This document shows, one piece after another, positions 9,496 to 19,101 of a stretch of DNA of 64,000 nt. The stretch is taken from contig CAVVRP010000012.1 in NCBI GenBank assembly GCA_963750715.1, positions 1,178,001 through 1,242,000 on the forward strand, read 5' to 3'. This DNA is from JAGVSR01 sp963750715. GTDB taxonomy: Bacteria > Pseudomonadota > Alphaproteobacteria > Rhizobiales > Hyphomicrobiaceae. A model generated the notes under the pieces. It worked only from the letters and a program-made list of their open reading frames with translations, had not been told where the DNA came from and searched no databases. Within the stretch, counting starts at the first letter, position 1; every line of letters begins with the position of its first letter. The position numbers were made by a program, and so were the translations under genes.

Positions 9496-10710
9496 ATGAA
9501 CTACGAGACCACATTTGAGCGCGCTATCGCCTCAATCAGGGCCGAGGGAAGATACCGCGTGTTTGCCAACCTTGAACGGATTGCTGGAGACTTTCCTTAT
9601 GCATTGAACCACGGCGACGGACCGGATCGCGTCGTTGTGTGGTGCTCGAATGACTATCTGGGCCAAGGTCAAAACCCTATCGTCATCAATGCCGCCATTC
9701 GCGCAGTGCGCAGTATGGGAGCTGGTGCCGGCGGCACCCGAAATCTCTCCGGTACACATCAACTACACCTCGCCCTTGAAGCAGAGCTCGCCGCACTTCA
9801 CGGGAAGCAAGCCGCTCTGCTCTTCAGCTCCGGCTATGTGTCGAATTCGGCGACGCTGTCGGCGATCGGCCGTCTACTGCCGGGCTGTGTCGTACTATCG
9901 GATGAAATGAACCATGCCTCGATGATAGATGGCATCCGCCAAGCCGGGTCGGAACGCTATATTTTCCGTCACAATGATACTGCTCATCTGGAGTCCCTTT
10001 TGAAATCGATTGCGCCGACAAGGGCAAAGGTGATTGCCTTTGAAAGTGTATATTCAATGGATGGTGACGTCGCGCCGATCGCGAAAATCTGCGACCTTGC
10101 CGAGCGGTACAATGCCATGACCTACCTGGATGAGGTCCACGCCGTGGGTCTTTACGGACCACACGGCGGCGGAATCTCTGAGCGTGACGGGGTGGCGCAG
10201 CGCCTATCCGTGATTGAAGGCACGCTCGCCAAGGGGTTTGGCTGCATGGGCGGCTATATCTCGGGTTCCGCAGCATTTGTTGACGCAGTGCGTAGCACCG
10301 CGCCAGGGTTCATTTTTACCACTTCGTTGCCGCCTGCTGTTCTCGCCGCTGCGCTCGCTAGCGTACGGTACGTCAAGGAGCACGATGAGCTAAGACGAGC
10401 CCTGCAGGAAAAGGCGCAGCGACTTAAGCGACTGTTGCGCTCTGCTGGTATTCCTGTGTTGGCGAACCCGACGCATATCGTGCCAGTGCTTGTTGGATGC
10501 CCAATACGAGCCAAGAAGATAGCGGACATGCTGATGGACGAGTACGGTATCTATGTGCAGCCGGTGAACTTTCCGACCGTGCCCCGTGGCACTGAGCGGC
10601 TCAGACTGACCCCTACTCCTTTTCATAGCGATGAAATGATGTCGGCGCTGGTGCTAGCTCTTGCCACGGTGTGGCGTCAGATCGGACTTGAACGCACGCT
10701 TGCGGCCTGA
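9496..10710 (+). CDS. hemA: 5-aminolevulinate synthase
   Basis: PLP enzyme that condenses glycine and succinyl-CoA to 5-aminolevulinate, the first step of heme, bacteriochlorophyll and corrin synthesis in alphaproteobacteria. The 404 residues match the family length. Visible marks are WCSNDYLG near 49-56, the GAGGTRNLSGTH glycine-rich region at about 77-88, DEVHAVGLYG at 212-221 and the PLP lysine K246 in TLAKGFG. It starts 24 bases after the barrel gene with an AAAGGAAG ribosome binding site and is co-oriented with the multiheme genes, so it may raise heme supply for them (inference). Alphaproteobacteria often have a second ALAS gene elsewhere. Confidence 0.95.
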   Translation: MNYETTFERAIASIRAEGRYRVFANLERIAGDFPYALNHGDGPDRVVVWCSNDYLGQGQNPIVINAAIRAVRSMGAGAGGTRNLSGTHQLHLALEAELAALHGKQAALLFSSGYVSNSATLSAIGRLLPGCVVLSDEMNHASMIDGIRQAGSERYIFRHNDTAHLESLLKSIAPTRAKVIAFESVYSMDGDVAPIAKICDLAERYNAMTYLDEVHAVGLYGPHGGGISERDGVAQRLSVIEGTLAKGFGCMGGYISGSAAFVDAVRSTAPGFIFTTSLPPAVLAAALASVRYVKEHDELRRALQEKAQRLKRLLRSAGIPVLANPTHIVPVLVGCPIRAKKIADMLMDEYGIYVQPVNFPTVPRGTERLRLTPTPFHSDEMMSALVLALATVWRQIGLERTLAA

Positions 10711-10717
10711 CGGCTAT

Positions 10718-10840
10718 ATGCATCTGGTGGAGACCAAAGTTGCCGTAGTGTTCAAACTCGCCGTCGCCCTGCACCGGATCTGGATCGACGGCTGCCAATT
10801 CAACTGGTCATCGAAGGAGGTTGCCGCACAGACCGTTTAA
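10718..10840 (+). pseudogene. C-terminal remnant of an IS110-family-like transposase
   Basis: Forty codons ending in TAA read KVAVVFKLAVALHRIWIDG and then FNWS, which resembles the C-terminus of IS110/IS116-type transposases (typically KLAVILHRMWVDGTEF). No other part of the transposase and no matching ends were found, so this is a scar of an old insertion. Confidence 0.55.
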
Positions 10841-11170
10841 CCGGGACACTGAACTCCTGCCCAAGAGCAGGAAACGACGCCCCCCGCCGGGACGTGGCGG
10901 TGGTGAGGTCGTCACTGGCTTTGAGATGCTCGCAAAGGGCAAAGCGCGCTTCATACATTGACCCGCCAACGTCACCCTACGCCATCATGCGGAGGGCATG
11001 CCGGAATTAGAGAACGGCCAGGGTCAAGAGCGGCAAACGCAGCCGTTCGCACCGCATGGCAGCTTAGGCTCGCCAAGCGGAGGTGGAGGAGTTGCACCCC
11101 GATGTCTGCGCCGGGCCAACAACAGATCATGAACTCGCCTACGTCAGAGACATCATGTCGAAGCCCCTGT
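10841..11170. other. Non-coding stretch after the transposase scar
   Basis: A 330-base stretch with no convincing gene on either strand; probably remaining insertion debris and the convergent end of the cytochrome b561 gene. Confidence 0.4.
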
Positions 11171-11917
11171 TCACGCCTTTGGACCAGTGTCGTCGAGAGG
11201 CTTCCTATCGAATACCTTTGTGCCAGTAAACATCGCAGAGACGATACCGCCACCCTCGCGCAGCTCCGTTACAACCACGCCGGCAATATGGATGGCTACA
11301 GCGACGAGTAGGGCGAAGAACGACCAATAGTGAACAGAAACGAACGGAGACCTGAAGGAGCGCATGGCGTCCCAAGCAGCAGGGTCTATGCCGGTTTTGT
11401 CGTAAGGGACGATGGTCGAAGGATCGACGCCCGGAGCGGCAATCCAAGCGGTAATCCAATGCCCAAGTGGAGGATAATAGATGTCAGTTCCCGCAAGCAC
11501 GAGACCCGTGACAGCCTGTACGAGAAGCAGGATAAGCAGCAAGGTCACCATGAAGCGCGCAATTGGATTGTGGCCCAGATAGGGTCGCGGATCGCCGCGG
11601 ATCATTCCGAGAATGTAGCTCTTGCACTCCATTGCGTAGCCAGACTGGAAGGGAAGTATGGACGACCATCGCGAGTACGGGCTGCCGACGAACGCCCAGA
11701 CGATGCGCCAAATCAAGTTGAGCGCGAAAATGTAGCCGAACCAAACGTGTGTCGACTTTAAGAAGACCTTTCCAGCGTCTGTGACGCCCAGCTCCTTATC
11801 GTAAAGAATGGCGGTTCCAATCGCCGCTAGGCTAAGGACACAGGCGAAGTTGATCCAGTGGAACCAACGCGTCGGCAAGTCCCACGCTTGGTAGAATTGG
11901 ACGCTTCCCGACGACAT
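11171..11917 (-). CDS. Cytochrome b561-type membrane protein
   Basis: A 248-residue inner-membrane diheme b-type cytochrome of the b561/Ni-Fe-hydrogenase b-subunit type. Family marks are the N-terminal YQAWDLPTRWFHWINF, HVWFGYIFALNLIWRIVW in helix 2, GHNP before helix 3, and VHYWSFFALLVAVAIHIAGV in the last helix, supplying four heme-ligand histidines across four helices. Such proteins accept electrons from quinols or pass them to partner cytochromes. An upstream start at 11959 adds 14 basic residues; 11917 fits the family start better and has GAGGAG about 10 bases upstream. The gene stands alone, next to a flavin monooxygenase. Confidence 0.85.
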   Translation of the reverse strand: MSSGSVQFYQAWDLPTRWFHWINFACVLSLAAIGTAILYDKELGVTDAGKVFLKSTHVWFGYIFALNLIWRIVWAFVGSPYSRWSSILPFQSGYAMECKSYILGMIRGDPRPYLGHNPIARFMVTLLLILLLVQAVTGLVLAGTDIYYPPLGHWITAWIAAPGVDPSTIVPYDKTGIDPAAWDAMRSFRSPFVSVHYWSFFALLVAVAIHIAGVVVTELREGGGIVSAMFTGTKVFDRKPLDDTGPKA

Positions 11918-12133
11918 CTTCCTGACGCTCCTCTCGATTGCTCGACTTCGCTTTCGCAAACGTCAGCAGCTTATATTAGTCTGTGGTCTCTCGGCCACCT
12001 CAGTAGGTCTCGACGTTTTTGGATGCCAACGCGGTTATGCCGAAGGTGATGGGCTAGACTAAGTGTCTGCCAGCGTCACGCCGTGTCATTGGCCGTCGCC
12101 GGATATCCTCTGGGATGGTTGAGCTACGCCCCC

Positions 12134-13552
12134 TCACGTCGTCCGCCGCCCCATCAGATTTTGGATCTCGGTCACAAGGTGCCTGCCCCTTTTTCCTGCC
12201 TCGGCCTCCACGATTTGTGCTGGCAACGCGCGTCCGCCTTGCTGCCGGCTCATGCGCTGATCGCGCCACTTGAGCAGCGGCAGGAGGAATTGGGCACGCC
12301 TAATCTCGCGGCGGGCCCTTTCGGGATCGACGAGGTGCGTTTTGGGCAGGCGCTGCGTGAACGAACTTTCAAGCAGAGTGCCGATCGGGAATCTGAGTTC
12401 GTCCTGAAGTGCAATCATGCGGGCATAGAGATCGGCCAAGGGTGTGATAAGTCTGCCAAAGCCGTTGCGCGCCTGCGCCCAGCCGACAAGATAAAGTCCG
12501 CGGACTCCTGGCGGGAAGGCGCCACCGTAAACTTGAACGACCCTGTTCTCGACCTTCACAAGCCCTTCGGGCAGGAAGGAGAAGGTTGTGCGGAACCCGG
12601 TCGCCGCAATGATCATGTCGTAGGCGCCAACTGATCCATCGACGAATGTCACTTGTCTATCCACCACACCTGAGATGGCGGGCCGCGGCTTGACTCGCCC
12701 GAGCTTTATAGCGTTGAGCAGATCGGTGCCGAACGCCGGATGGCGCTCAAAGAGCTTGTGGTTGGGACGCTGGAGCCCATATCGGCGAAAATCTCCGATC
12801 GTCAACCAAATGATGCCCTTCAGAATGGCCCGTTGAAGAAGAATGGGCAGGCCCCAGATTGGCACGTCCGTCAATGGACGTCCCATGAAAGTCTTCGGCA
12901 GATACCAATAGCCGGACCGCAGGCTAATATCGCACGAGCCGCCGAACCAGCCGCCGTCGCACGCCATATCTATGCCGGAGTTGCCACCGCCGACGACGAG
13001 AATAGACCGTCCGGAAAGCTGGGATGAATCTTTGTAGTCCTTGGAATGAATGATTTCGCCCGAGAATTTTCCGGGTAGATCGGGATAGCGCTTGTCCCAG
13101 TGATGGCCGTTGCAGACGACCACGCCCTTGTAGACGCGTTTTTCGCCGTCAGCGAAGTTGACGCACCACGCGCCATCGTTTGTGGGTTCGGTATGCAGAA
13201 CCTTCTTGCCAAACGTGCAGGAGCGCAAGAGATTGCGATCTTTGGCAAACCCCCGCAGGTACGCCAGCATCTGGTCAGCGCTCGGAAAATCGGGATAGTC
13301 AGCTGGCATCGGGTAGTCGCTGTACTCAGTCGCCTTCTTCGACGAGACAATATGCGCCGTGCGATAGACGCCGTGCAGCCAGTTGCCGCCGACTCCCGGT
13401 GCGGAATCGACCTGATCGTAAGGCACGCCTCGACGCTTCATCGCCGCCGCCATGGCGAGGCCAACGGGTCCAGCGCCTACGACAAGGTGTTTACAGCGAG
13501 TGTCTGAACGGTCCAGCATGTACTTCTGTACCTCTCGGAAAGACTTCGCCAT
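12134..13552 (-). CDS. Flavin-containing monooxygenase
   Basis: A 472-residue cytosolic flavoprotein of the FMO/Baeyer-Villiger type. The FAD-binding Rossmann motif (VVGAGPVGLAMAAAMKRRG) is at about 25-43, the GNW segment at about 57, and a second dinucleotide motif for NADPH (LVVGGGNSGIDMA) at about 180-192. VCNGHHWDKRYPDLPG matches the active-site region of the class. The late motif IIAATGFRTTFSF is the usual ATG motif. The substrate cannot be told from sequence. It is transcribed in the same direction as the b561 gene but 216 bases away from it. Confidence 0.85.
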   Translation of the reverse strand: MAKSFREVQKYMLDRSDTRCKHLVVGAGPVGLAMAAAMKRRGVPYDQVDSAPGVGGNWLHGVYRTAHIVSSKKATEYSDYPMPADYPDFPSADQMLAYLRGFAKDRNLLRSCTFGKKVLHTEPTNDGAWCVNFADGEKRVYKGVVVCNGHHWDKRYPDLPGKFSGEIIHSKDYKDSSQLSGRSILVVGGGNSGIDMACDGGWFGGSCDISLRSGYWYLPKTFMGRPLTDVPIWGLPILLQRAILKGIIWLTIGDFRRYGLQRPNHKLFERHPAFGTDLLNAIKLGRVKPRPAISGVVDRQVTFVDGSVGAYDMIIAATGFRTTFSFLPEGLVKVENRVVQVYGGAFPPGVRGLYLVGWAQARNGFGRLITPLADLYARMIALQDELRFPIGTLLESSFTQRLPKTHLVDPERARREIRRAQFLLPLLKWRDQRMSRQQGGRALPAQIVEAEAGKRGRHLVTEIQNLMGRRTT

Positions 13553-14057
13553 TTCCAGACCACCAATAAGATGCGATGGGAAGAGAGAACATACATAAGG
13601 CTCCGGCTAGCAGTGCGCGGTCTTATCGCCGCATTTCGAGCAACGCATTGAGCGGCTGATGGTAAGCAGCGGGTACCGATGTCGAGCCCGCGCGCGATGC
13701 CTATGATCGGTCCTCGAACCAGGACATACGGGACGAGAGCGGAGGCGACCGCTGAATTTCGGCGGCGCTTCTGACATCTCCGCTTCCTGCCTCATAGAGC
13801 GGTTTGTGTCAGGATCTCTCATCCGCGCCGATAAAAATACGAAGCAGTACGGCGTCGTGTGGCACTTGCATGGTCACACCCACTCTCCCAATGGACCCGT
13901 AACATGCGCAAGTCGGGGGAGATCCGGCGTCGGTTGCCCAGTGGCTATCATTTCACGACTAACACTACGCACGGCACCAGTTCGACGAGGCGATCCGTCG
14001 TGCTGCCAATGAGGCGGTTGTACAGTGCCGAATTGCCCATGTGCCCGCCCGGCGCCT
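13553..14057. other. Gene-free stretch
   Basis: About 500 bases between the monooxygenase and the antiporter fragment. Short open frames exist on both strands but none has a convincing protein-like sequence or ribosome binding site. It may hold more decayed antiporter sequence than I can recognise. Confidence 0.4.
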
Positions 14058-14335
14058 TCAACCGAATAAGCCAAGCCAGACATCAAATTGCGCGACGCCG
14101 AGCGCCAGAACCGTTCCGATATCGGGGATGAAGCAGGCGGTGAGGATGTTCTTGCCCAAGTCGGTCTTGTTGAACCCAGTCTCAACCATCACCGCGTAGA
14201 CGACTGCCACTTAGGTCGTAGACATGGAGATGCCAGCTAACTGCGCCTCTGACCAAGACCAACCGATGAGATAACGGGTGTAATGCATCACGCCGAGATA
14301 GGGAGCGAGAACACTCACAACGCCGATACATTAGC
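14058..14335 (-). pseudogene. Fragment of a CPA2/NapA-type cation:proton antiporter with an internal stop
   Basis: Read on the minus strand, this stretch gives LGVMHYTRYLIGWSWSEAQ, then AGISMSTT, a TAA stop, then VAVVYAVMVETGFNKTDLGK and ACFIPDIGTVLALG. This is the conserved core of Na+/H+ antiporters of the CPA2 family, where the usual sequence is ALSTTSVAVVYAVM. The TAA replaces that serine. Both ends of the protein are missing, so it is a non-functional relic. Confidence 0.75.
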
Positions 14336-14580
14336 TACGCAGTCAGATGACGTCCATTGGACCGATCGCTATTCTGACGATCACCACCATCGCCTGCCGG
14401 TTCATTCGAACCAGTCGTTGTAAGGTCGTTCAAATTGCGCACAGGCGACAAGTTCTGTGCAATACGCGCGTACTCGCCAGGGAAATACTTGCTCTACTCG
14501 TTAACAAGGGACGATGTAGTGACCGCAATTACTTCCGACTGATTTGGCCGTGTGGTAACGTCTTAAATTAAGCTTTGTGG

Positions 14581-14982
14581 TCAATATCGGGAGATTCGCG
14601 TCCCGCCTTCAGCTTGAATGATACTATCTGCGCCTAGTGCAATCAGTTCAGCTCGAGCCTCGTCACCCTCAGGGGCGTTTGCTACAATTAATTCGATGCC
14701 CGGTTGACCGACGATGCCGCTCAAGTCGCACATTATGTCCACAAAGCGTCCGCCATGACAAAAATAATCGACGATAATTGCAGTAGGAAGAAATGGACGT
14801 CCAAGCGATACGGATAGCCAAATTGCTATCATGCTGATCGGATTCGAGGAATGCGAAGTAAACAAAATTCTATAACTCGATTGATCGAGGTCTCGGGCCA
14901 GTCGTCGAACGTCTCGATTCTCGTCCGATATGAAGATGATCTGGACGTCGGCATCACGGCGCTTGTGCGTCAGCATGGCCAA
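14581..14982 (-). CDS. Atypical receiver-domain-like protein
   Basis: A 133-residue protein that looks like a lone, diverged response-regulator receiver domain: an acidic pair near the N-terminus (ISDENRDVRRLARDLD), a candidate phosphoacceptor in TAIIVDYF at about 68-76, and a C-terminal part (LIVANAPEGDEARAELIALG, then ADSII) that mimics the end of receiver domains. The conserved switch lysine is not obvious, so phosphorylation is uncertain. It lies about 200 bases downstream of the phytochrome-linked regulator, same strand, and could be a third output of that system (inference). Confidence 0.5.
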   Translation of the reverse strand: MAMLTHKRRDADVQIIFISDENRDVRRLARDLDQSSYRILFTSHSSNPISMIAIWLSVSLGRPFLPTAIIVDYFCHGGRFVDIMCDLSGIVGQPGIELIVANAPEGDEARAELIALGADSIIQAEGGTRISRY

Positions 14983-15180
14983 TCACTTGTCTTACTAGGG
15001 TCCCGTCCACTGTCGGTTGAACGTATGAGTTCGCGGTGGCGAATGCCCACTATCAATCAGCTGCCTCGCGCCACATGGCGGAGCAGCCTGCGCAAATCAA
15101 AACCAACTTTGATCGCTATCGAATAGTGCGGGACTGCAGTCTGTGCTGTCAGGAAATTCACTGACATGTCAGTATGTAGC

Positions 15181-15852
15181 CTAAGCGTCGCCGAGCCAGC
15201 CTCTGGCCAGCGCATATCTGACGAGCTCCACTCGCGTTTGGAAGCCGAGTTTTTCCATGGCCCGAGCTTTATAGGTCTCGACGGTTTTAACGCCGATTTT
15301 GAGCTCGGCGGCGACGGCTTTGTTGCTGTGACCTGCCGCAGTCAGCTTAATGACTTCAATTTCCCGTTCGCTGAGATCTGCGTTCAGGCCTGGCGGTCGA
15401 TCCGCCGCACTTTGGTGCCCCGCACCGAGAACCTTGCCCGCAATTGATGGATCAAGATAGATGCCGCCGGCTGCGACCACTCGAATGGCACGAATAAGTT
15501 CGTCTGTCGCCGAGCGCTTGACCACATAACCGACGACGCCGACTTCAAAAAGTTGCCTCAAGTAGCCCCGGTCCTCATGCACCGTGAGGGCCAGAACCTT
15601 GCAGTGGGGGCAAGCGACGCGCAGTTGCTCGGCGACCTTTGTACCGCTGAGGCCGGGCATCGAAATATCCAGAACCGCGATGTCGGGATTGAGTTCAATT
15701 GCAAGTTTCAGAGCGGTGCGCCCGTCACGCGCCTCGCCGACAAGCTCCAAACCGTCGTCGGCCATTACAAGAGCTTTCACGCCGGCAAGAACAATTGGAT
15801 GATCGTCAGCTAGAAAGACGCGAAGCTTGGGTTCAACCATGGCTGGCATCAC
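15181..15852 (-). CDS. NarL/FixJ-type response regulator of the phytochrome system
   Basis: A 223-residue two-domain transcription regulator. The receiver domain has the acidic pair in FLADDHP, phosphoacceptor Asp in VLDISMPGLSG, Thr in ALTVHED and the conserved Lys in VVKRSAT. The C-terminal LuxR-type HTH reads LSEREIEVIKLTAAGHSNK and VKTVETYKARAMEKLG. The start overlaps the stop of the upstream phytochrome kinase by four bases (ATGA), so the two are a cognate pair; the kinase has the HisKA_3 dimerisation type that normally pairs with NarL regulators. Its target genes are unknown. Confidence 0.9.
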   Translation of the reverse strand: MMPAMVEPKLRVFLADDHPIVLAGVKALVMADDGLELVGEARDGRTALKLAIELNPDIAVLDISMPGLSGTKVAEQLRVACPHCKVLALTVHEDRGYLRQLFEVGVVGYVVKRSATDELIRAIRVVAAGGIYLDPSIAGKVLGAGHQSAADRPPGLNADLSEREIEVIKLTAAGHSNKAVAAELKIGVKTVETYKARAMEKLGFQTRVELVRYALARGWLGDA

Positions 15853-18195
15853 GAGTTCGGAACATGGATGATGAGTGTCGTGCCCTGCCCAGGCGCTGTT
15901 TCGATCTCTAGAGATCCTCCAACGAGAGACAGGCGCTCACGGATGCCAAGTATGCCCAGACGCATGATCGGTGCAGTCGAGCTCTCCACGTCTTCCCATT
16001 GAAAGCCCTTGCCGTCGTCTTCGATGATCAGGCGCGCCTCCTTGCCAGTGGCTTCTAGGATTATGCCGACCTTTGTGGCATCGGCGTGCTTGACGACGTT
16101 TGTGATTGCCTCCTGCAGTGTTCGATAAAGCGCCGTTTCGATCGCAGTTGGCAATCGCCGGTCGCTCAGTGTCAAATGCAGGTCGATCTTGAGTTTCGAG
16201 GTCTCACTCCATTCTTCGAGGAATTGCTGCACCGCCGTCTGCAAACCTAGGTCATCCAATGCCGTCGGTCGTATCTCCCAAGCAAGTCGATTTACCTCCT
16301 GTCCGACGTTGGCCGTCAGCGCTTTCAACTTGACAATACGCTGTTGAATTTCCGCGCTGGCTTCTGCGTGACGCCCGATACCATCGAGGTCGAGCTGCAT
16401 AATCGTCAAGTATTGACCCAAGCTGTCGTGCAGTTCGCGCGCAATTCGCCGCCGCTCCGCTTCCTGCTCGATAACGGTGCGGCGTAAAATCATCGATAAC
16501 TGGGCCTCAACCACGGCCCTACGATCACCTTCACGTTTCAACTCTTCCGCTGTGGCTTCCCATTGCTTGATACGTTGATCGAGTTCTGCCAACAGTGCCT
16601 CTTGACGGATGCGGGCTTTTTCACGCTCTCGCGCGATCTGATCGATGCGTCGCAAGGCGACCTCCAAAAGTGAGACCCTTAATGACTGCGCGGTCTGCAC
16701 ATCCACGCCGCCCCAAGGCTTGGATTGCAGCCTCATTTCCTTACGCCACGCAGCAAAGCTCTTGCGCGGCGATAGCCGCATTCCATCCTGCTCATTCTCG
16801 AGCGGTTTGTCGGGATTTCCACCCCACACCACAGTGCGGATCAATTCGGAGCGAAACCACAGGACGTAGGCACGCGGAATCTTGGAGATCGAGAGGGCGA
16901 GCAAGCCACTGGCGACATCAGCAAACGCCTCGGCTGCCGGGTAGGCCGAAGACAGGCAGTTGGTTTGAAAGACTCCGTCAGACACGGTCTCGTTGAGCCA
17001 AGCGACGAGCTTTGCTACCTCTTTCTTGTTCGGCGTTGCTCCTGTTCCGACGAAGCGGCCATCGATCCAAACGCCAACTCCGTCGGCCGGGATACAGTCC
17101 ATAAGATTCGGGTTTGCGCGCGTCAGTTCCTGGGCAAGATCGCCCCGCTCAGATAGATGCGACACAAGACTGTCGTGAATAGATTTCCGCTGCAGCCGAA
17201 ATGCAAATTCCTCGGCCGCAATCTTGGTTTCCAAAAGGAACGAGACCATTTGGCTGAAAAGTTCGAATGCGACTCGCAGACGGTGCGGAAGATGTCGCGG
17301 TTCGGTGTGGTGGCACGCAATCAAACCCCAGAGCTGTCCGTCCACGATCAGTGAAAGCGACATGGATGCAGCTGCGCCAATGTTTGCCAGATACTCGAGG
17401 TGTATCGGCGAAACGCTGCGCAGCATGCAGTAGCTAAGATCAATTGGGCTCTGTCGATCCATATTTTGAGCAATGAGCGGTGCTGGCGTATACCTCGCAT
17501 CAGGAATAAGCCGGATCCAGCTTCTCAGGTAGAGTTGCCTCGCCTGCTTAGGAATATCCGAGGCCGGATAATGCAGACCAAGATAGGATGGCAGATCGGG
17601 ACGGCGCGCCTCGGCCTCAACGACACCGGCGCCGTCCGGAAGGAAGCGGTAGACCATAACCCGGTCAAAACCCGAGGCCGCGCGCACTTCGTTGACGATG
17701 ATTCCGCAGCACGTATCCAGCGAACTGGCCGGCTGAATCCTGCGGATCATGTTTTGCACACCGGCCAAGAAATCGCCGGAGCCAGCGTCTTCTTGTTGTT
17801 CGAATTCAAGGACCAGGAAGCCGGAACTCCTGTGCGCCGTTACGTCAATATGGCTCTTCGAACCGTCTGCTCGGATGCTGAACGCATGCACGGGGCGGAT
17901 CATCGGTCCCGCATTCTCGAGCAAGTCTCGAAGCCTTGCGATGTGATCTGCGGATAGCCAAGCTGGAAGTTTCGAACCTAATACGTCGCCAAGTGGCACT
18001 CCTAAGAGTTCGAATTGTATCGCCGCCGGCCTGAATAACCCGCAGCTCGTCTGGTTCTACGGCGAGTAGTACGCCATGCGGCTGCATCGAGCCTGGAATG
18101 TGAATTGGTTCACGGTCGCAGATCGATAAATCTGCTGTCCCGAAAGTTGGACCACCGCCCAAGCCAGGAATGATCTGTTTGGCCGCGTCGTTCAC
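15849..18195 (-). pseudogene. bphP: Bacteriophytochrome histidine kinase with one frameshift
   Basis: A biliverdin-binding red/far-red photoreceptor kinase. The GTG at 18195 overlaps the heme oxygenase stop (GTGA). The N-terminal part has the chromophore cysteine C26 in ICDREPIHIPGSMQPHG. Near 18003 one extra base (minus-strand CTTAGGAGTG) moves the frame; translation from the next frame continues with VPLGDVLGSK to the end. That part has the rest of the PAS domain, a GAF domain with HYPASDIPKQAR, a PHY region, a coiled coil, a HisKA_3 H-box (RRIARELHDSLGQ) and an HATPase_c domain (NVVKHADATK, DDGKGF). All other key residues are intact, so a sequencing error or a recent mutation is as likely as real loss. 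Confidence 0.85.
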
Positions 18196-18833
18196 TCCGC
18201 CCTCACTTCCGCGCAGTGGCGGTGACGCATTCCGTCCGCATTTTCGAGCCACGTTTGCAACGCACTGAACGTTTCAATCGCCGCGCATTCGACTGCAGCG
18301 TTCCCATCGCGGTCGCAGCCGACCTTTTGGAGCGCTGTTAGGTAGCTGAGCCACATTCGGCTGACTGCAGCGCCATAGCTTGAAAAAAACCGTCCAGCGA
18401 AAGCGGGGCCAATACCTAGCTCCGGTGCGAGCTGTCGGACTATCACTTGCCCCCCGAGGGTAGCCCCCTCGACTACATAGAGTGCCCCCAGTCCTCTAGG
18501 CACAGAATCGATAATGGGAATTGCCGAACACTGAGGAAGCTTGTCTATATGCTGCAGCTCGTGGCCGAGATCCATGAGGTCCGACTTGAGCCAGCCTGAC
18601 TTACATCTATCATCGATGACGATATCACTCCCCCGCCAGTTCAAGCGCAAAAGTGCATTCTCGAGAGGACTATAGAAGCCCCACATGTTTTGCAGAAGCC
18701 GACAGTAATCGCCGGTGGAGGTCGTCTGTTCATGAATGCTAAGACAGCGCTCTACCGCGTCGTGTTGCGGCCGTGTTGCCTCTCTTAACCGCCAACGAAG
18801 TAACGTCGGACACGACTCAGACAACTGCGACAT
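18192..18833 (-). CDS. bphO: Biliverdin-forming heme oxygenase
   Basis: A 213-residue soluble heme oxygenase that opens heme to biliverdin IX-alpha, the phytochrome chromophore, releasing CO and iron. The proximal heme ligand is the His in ATRPQHDAVE near residue 25, and the distal-helix signature appears as LGALYVVEGATLGGQV at about 115-130. It is first in the bphO-bphP-regulator operon; its TGA overlaps the GTG of bphP, so chromophore and apoprotein are made together. Confidence 0.9.
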   Translation of the reverse strand: MSQLSESCPTLLRWRLREATRPQHDAVERCLSIHEQTTSTGDYCRLLQNMWGFYSPLENALLRLNWRGSDIVIDDRCKSGWLKSDLMDLGHELQHIDKLPQCSAIPIIDSVPRGLGALYVVEGATLGGQVIVRQLAPELGIGPAFAGRFFSSYGAAVSRMWLSYLTALQKVGCDRDGNAAVECAAIETFSALQTWLENADGMRHRHCAEVRAE

Positions 18834-18970
18834 CGTTTGCGCCGCTCCTCGTGATAGTTCACGCCCACAGCCATTGCATCGACCGCGCGACCACGTACGC
18901 GATGCGGACAGCTTTCGCCCTCAATCCATGACCTCAGATTATCAGGAGAAAACAGTCAGAAATACCGGGA

Positions 18971-18992
18971 AATCCCGGACGCGTCCGGGATT
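18971..18992. promoter_or_regulatory. 22-bp perfect palindrome upstream of bphO
   Basis: aatcccggac followed by its exact inverse, gcgtccgggatt, forms a 22-base perfect palindrome centred on ACGCGT. It lies between the divergent bphO operon and the DUF1097 gene. With no loop it fits a dimeric operator better than a hairpin terminator. The binding protein is unknown. Confidence 0.4.
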
Positions 18993-19101
18993 AAATGCTG
19001 CTCCCCCCGCCGGTCGAAGCAATGGCAAATCATATAGCGTCAAATGACAACTCGTCGCGAAATTTTAGCAGTGACCGGTCGAATGCTTGGGGGATATTTC
19101 C

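Noticed and set aside
9496..18833. A photosynthesis gene cluster, suggested by hemA and bacteriophytochrome
   Set aside because: No bch, crt, puf or puh genes occur in the window; the two genes are explained by heme and light sensing alone.
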